Assembly (NCBI GenBank): GCA_021791235.1
Contig: JAJYXA010000003.1
Span: forward strand, 1-17,586
Reading direction: 5' to 3'
Length of the DNA: 17,586 nt
DNA from: Pseudomonadota bacterium
GTDB lineage: Bacteria > Pseudomonadota > Gammaproteobacteria > Burkholderiales > Thiobacillaceae
Within the stretch, counting starts at the first letter, position 1, and every line of letters starts with the position of its first letter. Below, piece by piece: positions 6,661 to 12,241 of the stretch. A program made the position numbers and the translations under genes. The notes under the pieces were generated by a model. The model made no database searches, was not told the origin of the DNA, and saw only the letters and a program-made list of their open reading frames with translations.

Positions 6661-7014
6661 CTAGCCGCGGTAGGTGCAGCCCGAGTCGTGGGTTTCCATG
6701 ACCGTGACGGCGCTCAGGCCGGGGAGCGCCGGCTTGAGCTGTCGCCACAACCACACGGCCAGGTTCTCACTGGTGGGGTTAGCCAGTCCGCCGATGTCGT
6801 TGAGGCAACGATGATCCAGCGCAGCGTGGATGGGCTGCCATGCCGCCTCGATGTCGGCGAAATCGAGCACCCAGCCGAGCACGGGATCGATGTCGCCGCT
6901 GACAGTCAATTCGACCTTGAACGAATGACCGTGCAGGCGTGAACAGGGATGCGATTCCGGCAAGGCTGGCAGGCGTCGCGCGCACTGCAGGTGAAAGGTG
7001 CGGAAGATGTCCAT
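6661..7014 (-). CDS. queD: 6-carboxy-5,6,7,8-tetrahydropterin synthase homologue (QueD), altered zinc site
   Basis: The 117-residue product matches E. coli QueD along its length: SRLHGHSF, GWVLDFADIEAAW, LDHRCLNDI, NPTSENLAVWLW and the C-terminal METHDSGCTYRG. QueD turns 7,8-dihydroneopterin triphosphate into 6-carboxytetrahydropterin in queuosine/7-deazaguanine synthesis. Cys24 (catalytic), H28 and H30 (two zinc ligands), the D67-H68 pair and E107 are present. The first zinc ligand is not: where E. coli has AAHRLP this protein has CARRLP, so Arg13 replaces His. Codons GCG CGA CGC show this directly. A neighbouring Cys11 or His8 might take over. No other queuosine gene is nearby. The SD is weak. 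It is divergent from the rhodanese-like lipoprotein gene. Confidence 0.9.
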   Translation of the reverse strand: MDIFRTFHLQCARRLPALPESHPCSRLHGHSFKVELTVSGDIDPVLGWVLDFADIEAAWQPIHAALDHRCLNDIGGLANPTSENLAVWLWRQLKPALPGLSAVTVMETHDSGCTYRG

Positions 7015-7118
7015 GCGGCATTTTCGCGCATGTCGGCGGCGCTGGCTACGCGGCCGCTATCGGACACCGTTCTCCACGGATACACTATGCGCCAGTCCAG
7101 TCCAGCTGCGGAGCAATC
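7015..7118. promoter_or_regulatory. Divergent promoter region between queD and the rhodanese-like lipoprotein
   Basis: These 104 bases must hold both promoters. On the plus strand TACACT (7081-7086) is a plausible -10, with no good -35. No operator-like dyad or riboswitch-like fold was seen; a preQ1 element, which would be expected only upstream of some queuosine genes, is not evident. Confidence 0.25.
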
Positions 7119-7565
7119 ATGCCGGTGTCCCGTCTGTCGGTTACGGCATTTGCCGCGTTCATACTGCTGTCGATCCAGGCCTGCTCCAACGACATAGGGC
7201 CGACCATGGCTGCGCCCGATGCCTACGCGCAGGCCCAGGCAGGCAAGCTGACGCTGATCGATGTGCGCACGCCCGACGAATGGCGGAAAACCGGTGTGGC
7301 CCAAGATGCGTTGCGCATCGACATGACGAACGTGCAGGGCGAAGCAGGCTTTGTCCGGCAGGTGGACACGGCAACCGGCGGCAACCGGCAGACGCCGGTT
7401 GCCCTGATCGGCCTCGCCGGCAATCGCTCGGCCAATGCCCAGAAAGTGCTGCGCGAATCCGGCTTCACCCATGTCTACAACATCAAGGAAGGCATGCTGG
7501 GGGGCAGCGCCGGTCCGGGCTGGATCGCGCGCGGGCTGCCGGTGGTGGCCTGCCAGCGCTGCTGA
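7119..7565 (+). CDS. Rhodanese-fold lipoprotein lacking the catalytic cysteine
   Basis: The ATG at 7119 gives 148 residues and fits a signal sequence: basic start, hydrophobic core, then a lipobox-like SIQAC with Cys22 as the lipidation site. Residues about 44-142 follow the rhodanese fold: LTLIDVRTPDEW, then ALIGLAGNRSANA, then HVYNIKEGMLGG and GLPV. In active rhodaneses the loop reads like CRSGNRS; here the Cys place is Gly98, so sulfur transfer by the usual persulfide is not expected. A CxxC-like pair (C145, C148) ends the chain and could bind a metal or form a disulfide. The product would sit in the periplasm on a membrane. SD is modest (CGGAG, 7109-7113). It is convergent with the mer module, 17 bases away. 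Confidence 0.85.
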   Translation: MPVSRLSVTAFAAFILLSIQACSNDIGPTMAAPDAYAQAQAGKLTLIDVRTPDEWRKTGVAQDALRIDMTNVQGEAGFVRQVDTATGGNRQTPVALIGLAGNRSANAQKVLRESGFTHVYNIKEGMLGGSAGPGWIARGLPVVACQRC

Positions 7566-7582
7566 AGACCCGGCTGGCAATC

Positions 7583-7804
7583 TCAGCCCTGACAGCATCC
7601 GCCCTGCTCGCCGCGTACCTGAATGGGTGGACAGGGTACCGTGCCGTATGAGCAGAACACGCAGCAGTCCCCCGGTAGCGGCATCAGCACTGTGTGACAC
7701 CCTTCGCACTCGTAATACCACTGGCAGGCGTCGGTGGGCATGGTTTCGGTCTTGACGTGACCACAAAGGGGGCAGGTCAGGGTGGATTCCAGGATCACAT
7801 TCAC
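7583..7804 (-). CDS. GDCCVxC domain-containing (seleno)protein family member, Cys form
   Basis: The 73-residue product contains GDCCVFCSYG, the signature of the GDCCVxC family, in which some members carry selenocysteine. Here all positions are Cys. Eleven cysteines are present: CPLC (11-14) and CEGC (33-36) look like a zinc-ribbon pair, C47, C48, C51 and C58 form the signature region, and a CC pair lies near the end. There is no signal peptide or membrane segment, so it is probably cytoplasmic. Its ATG overlaps the merP stop by four bases (ATGA), implying translational coupling, and it is the last gene of the merT-merP unit. A role in handling Hg(II) or another thiophilic metal is inferred from context; the biochemical function is not known to me. 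Confidence 0.88.
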   Translation of the reverse strand: MNVILESTLTCPLCGHVKTETMPTDACQWYYECEGCHTVLMPLPGDCCVFCSYGTVPCPPIQVRGEQGGCCQG

Positions 7805-8088
7805 TGGCCCCCTCCCTTGATAGATGACGGATACCCCGCCTCGGCGGTGGCACGGGTGAGATGGTCGATGCTCGTCCTGGCATCATCGAACGTCACCATG
7901 GCCTGGCGCTTGTCGTAATCAACTTCCGCACGGATCACGCCATTCACTTCGGTCAGCGCTTTCCTCACCGTGATTGGACACGCCGCGCAGCTCATGCCGG
8001 GGACGGCCAGCACGACTGTCTTTTGTGCGGCCAGCGCGGGGGTGGTGCCCAGGGCCAGCAAGGCTGCCAGCCAGATAGACGTGTTCAT
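7801..8088 (-). CDS. merP: Periplasmic mercury-binding protein MerP
   Basis: The 95-residue product has a Sec signal peptide (about 1-21, ALAA) and a heavy-metal-associated domain with GMSCAACPITVRKAL, where C34 and C37 are the Hg(II)-binding pair. Length and motif are typical of MerP, which captures Hg(II) in the periplasm and passes it to MerT. It lies nine bases after merT and overlaps the next gene by four bases, so all three form one operon. The shared family with copper chaperones is excluded as the best name by the neighbouring merT and merR. Confidence 0.95.
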   Translation of the reverse strand: MNTSIWLAALLALGTTPALAAQKTVVLAVPGMSCAACPITVRKALTEVNGVIRAEVDYDKRQAMVTFDDARTSIDHLTRATAEAGYPSSIKGGGQ

Positions 8089-8097
8089 AAGACATCC

Positions 8098-8436
8098 TCA
8101 ATAAAACAACGATGCGTACCATGGGAATGCCAGCAGGAGCAGCAAGGGAATGGCCGCCAGCCAGAAAATCAGGCGCTGGCGATGCAGCACCACGCCAACG
8201 GAACACGGTTTTCCCGATTCACACGCTACAGGACGGCGATACAACTTGCGCCCTGCCAGAGCCAACAGCCCGAGCGCGAGTGCAACGAAAACGGGACGCG
8301 CAGGTTCGAGCCGGGTCAGCGTGGCAAGCCACGCGCCCCCCATACCCAGCGTAACAAGCAACAGGGGCACGACGCAGCACAGCGAAGCACCGATTGCTGC
8401 CAGTGCGCTCCCCCACAGAGCCTGCTTGGTGTCCAT
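8098..8436 (-). CDS. merT: Mercuric transport protein MerT
   Basis: The 112-residue product has three hydrophobic segments (about 10-33, 46-63 and 89-108). The first holds the Cys pair C20-C21 in ASLCCVVP, and the cytoplasmic loop holds C72 and C78 (ACESGKPC), the two pairs that move Hg(II) across the inner membrane in MerT. It is the first gene after the mer promoter, whose -10 is about 30 bases upstream, and it has an SD-like AGGAAAG. Confidence 0.95.
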   Translation of the reverse strand: MDTKQALWGSALAAIGASLCCVVPLLLVTLGMGGAWLATLTRLEPARPVFVALALGLLALAGRKLYRRPVACESGKPCSVGVVLHRQRLIFWLAAIPLLLLLAFPWYASLFY

Positions 8437-8465
8437 CGGTCTTTCCTGTTTGCCTCGGTGGACGT

Positions 8466-8497
8466 AGCATAGGCTCCGTACCCAAGTACGGAGTCAA
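8466..8497 (-). promoter_or_regulatory. mer operator-promoter
   Basis: On the minus strand a -35 TTGACT (8497-8492) and a -10 TATGCT (8471-8466) flank a 20-base spacer; 19 if CTATGC is taken as the -10. Within it CTCCGTAC and GTACGGAG form a perfect 8-bp dyad around four bases (8474-8493). This matches the Tn501-type MerR operator, where the overlong spacer keeps the promoter silent until Hg-MerR untwists it. The right arm holds GGAG, which also serves as the SD of the divergent merR. Confidence 0.93.
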
Positions 8498-8498
8498 G

Positions 8499-8912
8499 AT
8501 GCGGGGACTGACTATTTCAAAGTTGGCGCAGGAAGCCGGGGTCAACGTCGAGACGATCCGCTTCTATCAACGTCGTGGCCTGCTGGCGGAACCGGACAAG
8601 CCGCTGGGCGGCATCCGTCGCTACGGCCAGGCGGAGGTAGCGCGCGTGCTGTTCATCAAGGCAGCGCAGCGCATCGGGTTTACGCTCGATGAGGTTGCGC
8701 AGTTATTACAGCTGGATGACGGCACCCAGTGTTCGGATGCCCGCGCCATCGCCGAGCGCAAGCTCGCCGATGTGCGCAAGCGTCTGGCCGATCTGCAACG
8801 CATCGAGGGCGTATTGGCGCAACTCGTCGGCCGCTGTGCCACCAGGCGGGGCAAAGTGTGTTGCCCGTTGATCGACGCGCTGCAACCGCAGCCTGCTCAG
8901 GGCGGCGCGTAG
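8499..8912 (+). CDS. merR: Mercury-responsive MerR regulator
   Basis: The 137-residue product begins [20 protein letters not shown], the MerR winged helix, with [10 protein letters not shown] as in MerR proteins. The three Hg-binding cysteines are all present: C78 (DGTQC), C113 and C122, with the same spacings (35 and 9) as C82, C117 and C126 in Tn501 MerR. The CxxxRxGxVxCP end is conserved. I chose ATG 8499 over an upstream ATG because the protein then starts as MerR proteins do and GGAG lies five bases before. It faces away from merT and shares the operator with it. It ends 14 bases from the convergent rubredoxin reductase gene. Confidence 0.95.
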   Translation: MRGLTISKLAQEAGVNVETIRFYQRRGLLAEPDKPLGGIRRYGQAEVARVLFIKAAQRIGFTLDEVAQLLQLDDGTQCSDARAIAERKLADVRKRLADLQRIEGVLAQLVGRCATRRGKVCCPLIDALQPQPAQGGA

Positions 8913-8926
8913 CGACCGGGCCAAAC

Positions 8927-10063
8927 TCAGGCTGCCAGTTCCTTCACCAGCGTATTGCGGCGACCGGTTTCGCTGCCGGTGAGCGCGAAGCCCTGCAGGC
9001 GGCCGTGGTCGTCCACATGCAGTGCGCAGATGCCGGTATCCCCGCACTCCACTTTCCAGCCCCCTGCCGCGCCGAGTTTGGGCGGCAGCACGGCCACGGG
9101 ATGCGCCGGGGTTTTCACCATCACCGGCATCGCCGGGTACGCTACCGGCGTCGGCGTGCCGGTGAGCGTGGCGGCCAGCGCGCGCGCCTGCACCATCAGC
9201 GGCTGCACGTAGGGCAGATTGAGCCCCTCGACTTCGGCGCAGTCGCCCATCGCGTACACGTTCGCCACGCCGGTTTCGAGCAGACGATTGGTCGGGATGC
9301 CGCGCCCGACCGGGATGCCCGCCGCTTGCGCCAACTGGGTTCGTGGACGCAGACCGATCGCCGAGAGCACGACATCCGCCACGATGGCCTCCCCGTTGTC
9401 CAGCCTGACCTGATATCCGCCTGCCGTCGGCTCGACGCTCTTGGCGGTACGCCCGAAATGCCAGCCCACCCCCAGCGCGGCGAGGCTGTCGGCCAGGCGC
9501 TGCCCGGCCTCGACCGGCAGCAGGCGCTCCAGCGGCCACTCGCCCAGGTGCACCACGTCAACCGCGAAGCCGGCATGCGCCAGGTCGTTGGCGAACTCGC
9601 AGCCGATCAGGCCCCCGCCGAGCACAGTGACGCGCCGCTTGCCATCGATGGCGCTGCGGAAGGCCGCGTAATCGGCAAGATCATTCACTGCCACCACGCT
9701 CGCCACACCTGCGCCGGCAAGCCCGTGTGGAATCGGGTCGGCGCCGAGGGCCAGCACCAGCTTGCCGTATTCCAGCTCGCCGTTGCCGGTGCGGATGCGC
9801 TGCCTCTGCGTATCGATCGCCGTCACGCGGGTATGCGGCGACACCGTCGCGTTCAGGTCCATCGCCATTTTCTCCGCGCTGGCACCGGCGAGCGCTGCCG
9901 CCGTCTTGCCCGCGGTGAGCGCATTCGACAGGTTGGGCTTGGAATAAAACGCGCCGTCGTCCGCCGTGACGAGGGTGACCGGCGTGGCCGTGTCGCGCTT
10001 GCGGATTTCCTTCAGCAGGGTGTAGCCGGCGAGGCCGGAACCGACGATGACGATGGGGTGCAT
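8927..10063 (-). CDS. Rubredoxin-NAD(+) reductase (AlkT/RubB type)
   Basis: The 378-residue product begins with an FAD dinucleotide-binding motif (GSGLAGYTLLKEIR), has a second NAD(P)H-binding motif (VLGGGLIGCEFANDL, near 147) and the FAD-binding NVYAMGDCAEV near 270. The size and the IVIVGSGLAGY opening match the rubredoxin reductases of Pseudomonas and Acinetobacter. It would pass electrons from NAD(P)H to rubredoxin. The rubredoxin gene is 60 bases upstream and a rubrerythrin gene before that, so the pathway NADH to reductase to rubredoxin to rubrerythrin is complete. AGGAGG precedes the ATG. It lacks the paired redox cysteines of MerA or thioredoxin reductase, so it is not a mercuric reductase. 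Confidence 0.93.
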   Translation of the reverse strand: MHPIVIVGSGLAGYTLLKEIRKRDTATPVTLVTADDGAFYSKPNLSNALTAGKTAAALAGASAEKMAMDLNATVSPHTRVTAIDTQRQRIRTGNGELEYGKLVLALGADPIPHGLAGAGVASVVAVNDLADYAAFRSAIDGKRRVTVLGGGLIGCEFANDLAHAGFAVDVVHLGEWPLERLLPVEAGQRLADSLAALGVGWHFGRTAKSVEPTAGGYQVRLDNGEAIVADVVLSAIGLRPRTQLAQAAGIPVGRGIPTNRLLETGVANVYAMGDCAEVEGLNLPYVQPLMVQARALAATLTGTPTPVAYPAMPVMVKTPAHPVAVLPPKLGAAGGWKVECGDTGICALHVDDHGRLQGFALTGSETGRRNTLVKELAA

Positions 10064-10086
10064 GAAAACCTCCTGAATTCAAATTG

Positions 10087-10111
10087 CGTGGGCCTCACAT
10101 CGAAGCCCACG
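10087..10111 (-). other. Intercistronic hairpin between rubredoxin and its reductase
   Basis: CGTGGGC and GCCCACG form a 7-bp stem around an 11-base loop, 12 bases after the rubredoxin stop on the minus strand. Only a weak CAATTTG follows, so it may be a leaky terminator or an mRNA-protecting hairpin. Confidence 0.4.
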
Positions 10112-10123
10112 GTACGGCGACGA

Positions 10124-10297
10124 TCAGACAGCGGTCACTTCAACCATCTCGAAATCGGCTTTCGAGACACCGCAATCCGGACACTCCCAGCCTTCCGGCA
10201 CGTCCTCCCAGCGGGTGCCGGGGGCGATGCCATGCTCCGGGTCGCCTTTGGATTCGTCGTAGATGTAACCGCAAACGATGCATTGCCAAGCTTTCAT
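10124..10297 (-). CDS. Rubredoxin
   Basis: The 57-residue product has the two iron-binding knuckles of rubredoxin, C6-x2-C9-G-Y (CIVCGY) and C39-x2-C42-G (CPDCG), with the usual [22 protein letters not shown] between them. One Fe is held by four Cys. It is a cytoplasmic one-electron carrier. I chose the ATG at 10297, since AAAGGAAA lies just upstream and MKAWQC is a usual start; an upstream TTG would run through the SD. It lies 41 bases after rubrerythrin and before the reductase gene. Confidence 0.96.
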   Translation of the reverse strand: MKAWQCIVCGYIYDESKGDPEHGIAPGTRWEDVPEGWECPDCGVSKADFEMVEVTAV

Positions 10298-10338
10298 GAT
10301 ATTTCCTTTCAATTGATCAAGCAGTCTTCAAAAATTCT

Positions 10339-10812
10339 TCAGGCGGCAATCGCGTCTTTTTGCGCCTGGTAGTGCTTCGCGTGCTTCTCTTCCACCTTGG
10401 CCAGCGCGGCGAAGCGCTTGGCGGCCTTGTCCAGCACGGCCTTGAACATCTCGGCGTGCTCCTTCGATTCGACGATCTGCTCATCCATCTCGGCCACCGC
10501 AGCGGTGTTGCCCTCGATCATCGCCTCGTGGCGGAACCTGGGATACATCTCGGTGTACTCGTGGGTCTCGCCGTCGATCGCATACTGCAGGCACTTGGCC
10601 GGCGTCATCGTCTCGTCGGAAAACAGCAACTCGGCGTGTCCGAAGGCGTGCAGCATCTCCTGCGCGGCAGTGTCCTCGAACACCTTGGCGGTCGCCTCGT
10701 CGCCAACCTTGCGGCACTGGCGCGCGAACCACATGTACTTGATGTGGGCCATGGACTCGCCGGCGAAGGCGGCTTCGAGGTTCTGGATGGTCGGGGACTT
10801 CGTGTTCTGCAT
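10339..10812 (-). CDS. Rubrerythrin, short form without rubredoxin domain
   Basis: The 157-residue product is a four-helix ferritin-like protein with diiron ligands in the expected places: E19 (GES), E52-x2-H55 (QEMLHAFGH) and ESKEH at 115-119, with Glu residues around 82-88. Rubrerythrins reduce H2O2 to water. Many carry a C-terminal rubredoxin domain; here the chain stops after the diiron domain, and a separate rubredoxin gene follows. The ATG at 10812 has AGGAG six bases upstream and starts MQNTKSPTIQNL; the longer frame from 10845 has no SD. The leader can fold over this SD (10816-10860). Confidence 0.94.
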   Translation of the reverse strand: MQNTKSPTIQNLEAAFAGESMAHIKYMWFARQCRKVGDEATAKVFEDTAAQEMLHAFGHAELLFSDETMTPAKCLQYAIDGETHEYTEMYPRFRHEAMIEGNTAAVAEMDEQIVESKEHAEMFKAVLDKAAKRFAALAKVEEKHAKHYQAQKDAIAA

Positions 10813-10815
10813 GAT

Positions 10816-10860
10816 TCGCTCCTGTTGGTTGATTTGCAATGTCAATCAAGACAGGAGCGA
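10816..10860 (-). promoter_or_regulatory. Leader hairpin covering the rubrerythrin SD
   Basis: In the minus-strand transcript TCGCTCCTGT (10860-10851) is the exact complement of ACAGGAGCGA (10825-10816), which contains the SD AGGAG. Inside, TTGATT and AATCAA add six pairs around a 9-base loop. The ATG follows three bases after the stem. If transcription begins at or before about 10862 (as GATAAT at 10874-10869 would predict), the leader is little more than this stem. Control of translation by unfolding is an inference. Confidence 0.6.
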
Positions 10861-10867
10861 TGATAGA

Positions 10868-10926
10868 GATTATCGATATATCGATCTAACGGATAATCTG
10901 GATAGCCGCGATTGACGATATCAATC
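10868..10926. promoter_or_regulatory. Palindrome-rich promoter of the rubrerythrin operon
   Basis: A perfect 14-bp palindrome (ATCGATATATCGAT, 10872-10885) overlaps a likely minus-strand -10 (GATAAT, 10874-10869). A second inverted repeat GATTATC/GATAATC spans 10868-10898. A third, GATTGA-N5-TCAATC, spans 10910-10926. These look like repressor or activator sites. One half resembles an OxyR half-site but the second half does not, and PerR boxes are absent, so I do not name the regulator. Confidence 0.5.
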
Positions 10927-10939
10927 AATCATCCAAGGC

Positions 10940-10970
10940 GGCGATCGGCCTGCGGGGCAGACCGATCGCC
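10940..10970 (-). terminator. Hairpin, possible terminator of the TPEQ-repeat gene
   Basis: GGCGATCGG and CCGATCGCC form a perfect 9-bp stem, with CTGC/GCAG able to extend it inside. It lies 101 bases after the stop at 11071 on the minus strand. No T-tract follows, so a rho-independent terminator is only possible. Confidence 0.4.
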
Positions 10971-11070
10971 GCGCCCAGACCGTCAGCACCGCGGTGGGGG
11001 CGTCGCTGACGAATGCGAACACAGCGAACACCAGGCGCGGAACCCCCCCGCGGGAAATGGAAGCGAGGAC

Positions 11071-11388
11071 TCAGCGGTGGCCGAACGGGCGGCTGCCCAT
11101 GCGCGCCTGCATCCTGCTCTGCATCGACTCGCGGTAGGGCTGCATTTTCTCCCGTGCGGCGGCCTGCTTGGCCGCCTGCTCTTCCGGCGTCAGCGCGCCC
11201 CAGGCAGCCTGCTTCTGCTGCGCCTCGGTCTTGGCCATGGCCTTGGCGGCCGCCTGCTGTTCTGGCGTCATCGCCTGCCAGGTTGCGCGGGCCTGTTCGG
11301 GGGTGGGCGTCGTCGTCGCAGACGTCTCCTGGGCGTGAGCAAGGTTCATTCCGGCAATCAGCAGCAGGGGGATCAATACGGTTTTCAT
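11071..11388 (-). CDS. Small periplasmic TPEQ-repeat protein (LTxxQ-like)
   Basis: The 105-residue product has a Sec signal peptide (1-20, NLAHA before Q). The mature part is helical and rich in Ala, Gln, Glu and Met, with repeated starts TPTPEQARATW, MTPEQQAAA and LTPEEQAAK, and ends in a Met/Arg-rich tail (MQSRMQARMGSRPFGHR). The pattern recalls LTxxQ-motif periplasmic stress proteins such as Spy/CpxP, but the match is by motif only. The ATG at 11388 has GGAG upstream. It is divergent from an OmpR-type response regulator, with a direct-repeat site between them pointing toward this gene, as in cpxP-cpxR arrangements. A role as an envelope-stress chaperone or as a sensor-kinase partner is inferred. 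Confidence 0.75.
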   Translation of the reverse strand: MKTVLIPLLLIAGMNLAHAQETSATTTPTPEQARATWQAMTPEQQAAAKAMAKTEAQQKQAAWGALTPEEQAAKQAAAREKMQPYRESMQSRMQARMGSRPFGHR

Positions 11389-11495
11389 GGTGTTCTCCAG
11401 ACAGGTTGATGAAGTGCCGGCAACGCTGCCGACGGAACACAGTATTCCCGCGGAGGATTGCCCGCCTGTGCCTGGGCCATGACCATTCACGACGA

Positions 11496-11518
11496 TGTAT
11501 GACAATGTGTGACAGGGC
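11496..11518 (-). promoter_or_regulatory. Direct-repeat operator between the TPEQ gene and the response regulator
   Basis: On the minus strand TGTCACACA (11514-11506) and TGTCATACA (11504-11496) repeat at a 10-bp period. The same element occurs at 6234-6256 with three mismatches in 23 bases. It lies 41 bases before the response-regulator ATG and 108 bases before the TPEQ gene ATG. A possible -10 for the TPEQ gene (AATACT, 11446-11441) puts the site near -71. There is no -35 match, as expected for an activated promoter. Confidence 0.7.
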
Positions 11519-11554
11519 TACACGCCGCCGCGGGCGCGGTGGTAGGCTTGCCGC

Positions 11555-12241
11555 ATGGAAAACGCGCGCCTGCTGATCGTCGACGATGACCTCGAACTGT
11601 CGTCGATGCTGTCCACCTATCTCAAGGGCCAAGGCTACCAGGTGACGGTGCTGGGTCACGGCGGCGGACTCGACGCGGCGCTGGCGCAGACCGCGCCCGA
11701 CCTGCTGATTCTCGACGTGATGCTGCCGGGCGAGGACGGCCTGTCGATCGCCCGGCGGCTGGCGGGAACGCTGCCCATCCTGATGCTGTCGGCCAGGGGC
11801 GAGGACATCGACCGCATCCTCGGGCTGGAATTCGGAGCCGACGACTACCTCGCCAAGCCCTTCAACCCGCGCGAGCTGCTGGCGCGCATCAAGGCGCTGC
11901 TGCGCCGGGTGCGCACGCCGCCGCAGGGCAGCACCCTGCGTTTCGGCGACTACGTTCTCGACCTGACACGCCGCACTTTGCACCGGAACGGCACGCCGGT
12001 CGCGCTCACCAGCGCCGAATTCGCGCTGCTCAAGGTGCTCGCCGGCCACCCGGGGCGGGTGTTCACGCGCGACGACCTGGTTGCTGCGGCAAGTGCGGGG
12101 CCGGACCGCCTGCCGTTCGACCGCTCCATCGATGCGCGCGTGGCGCGCCTGCGCAAGAAGCTCGACGACGCCTCCGACGCACCGCGCTACATCCGCACCG
12201 TGTGGGGGACCGGCTACGTCTTCGTCGGGCACGAGGCGTGA
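11555..12241 (+). CDS. OmpR-family response regulator
   Basis: The 228-residue product has a receiver domain (1-115) with the acidic cluster D10-D12, phosphorylation site D54 (LILDVMLPGEDG), the switch Ser in LMLSARGED and the conserved Lys in DYLAKPFNP. Residues about 130-226 form an OmpR/PhoB winged helix (LTSAEFALLKVLAGHPGRVFTRDDL, then VARLRKKLDD and IRTVWGTGYVF). Its stop overlaps the kinase start by four bases (GTGA). It probably acts at the direct repeat 41 bases upstream and so regulates itself and the divergent gene. No strong SD is seen. The stimulus cannot be told from the sequence. Confidence 0.95.
   Translation: MENARLLIVDDDLELSSMLSTYLKGQGYQVTVLGHGGGLDAALAQTAPDLLILDVMLPGEDGLSIARRLAGTLPILMLSARGEDIDRILGLEFGADDYLAKPFNPRELLARIKALLRRVRTPPQGSTLRFGDYVLDLTRRTLHRNGTPVALTSAEFALLKVLAGHPGRVFTRDDLVAAASAGPDRLPFDRSIDARVARLRKKLDDASDAPRYIRTVWGTGYVFVGHEA

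Noticed and set aside
7551..7579. TGCCAGC/GCTGGCA stem between the rhodanese-like gene and the mer module as a terminator
   Set aside because: The loop is long (15 bases), it begins inside the coding sequence and no T-tract follows on either strand.
7691..7699. TGTGTGACA, identical to one half of the two-component direct repeat
   Set aside because: It lies inside the GDCCVxC coding sequence, and no second half-site occurs ten bases away on either side.
8706..9539. Long open frame of 277 codons overlapping merR and the rubredoxin reductase gene
   Set aside because: It is a GC-rich shadow frame: Arg/Gly/Ala-rich, with no motif, and it runs across two well-identified genes.
8927..10063. Reading the flavoprotein as MerA, to complete the mer module
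   Set aside because: It lacks the redox-active Cys pair near the FAD site and the C-terminal vicinal Cys pair of MerA, and it sits in an operon with rubredoxin.
10863..10898. Possible OxyR site before rubrerythrin
   Set aside because: The first half fits most of ATAG-N7-CTAT, but the second half at the required spacing does not match at all.
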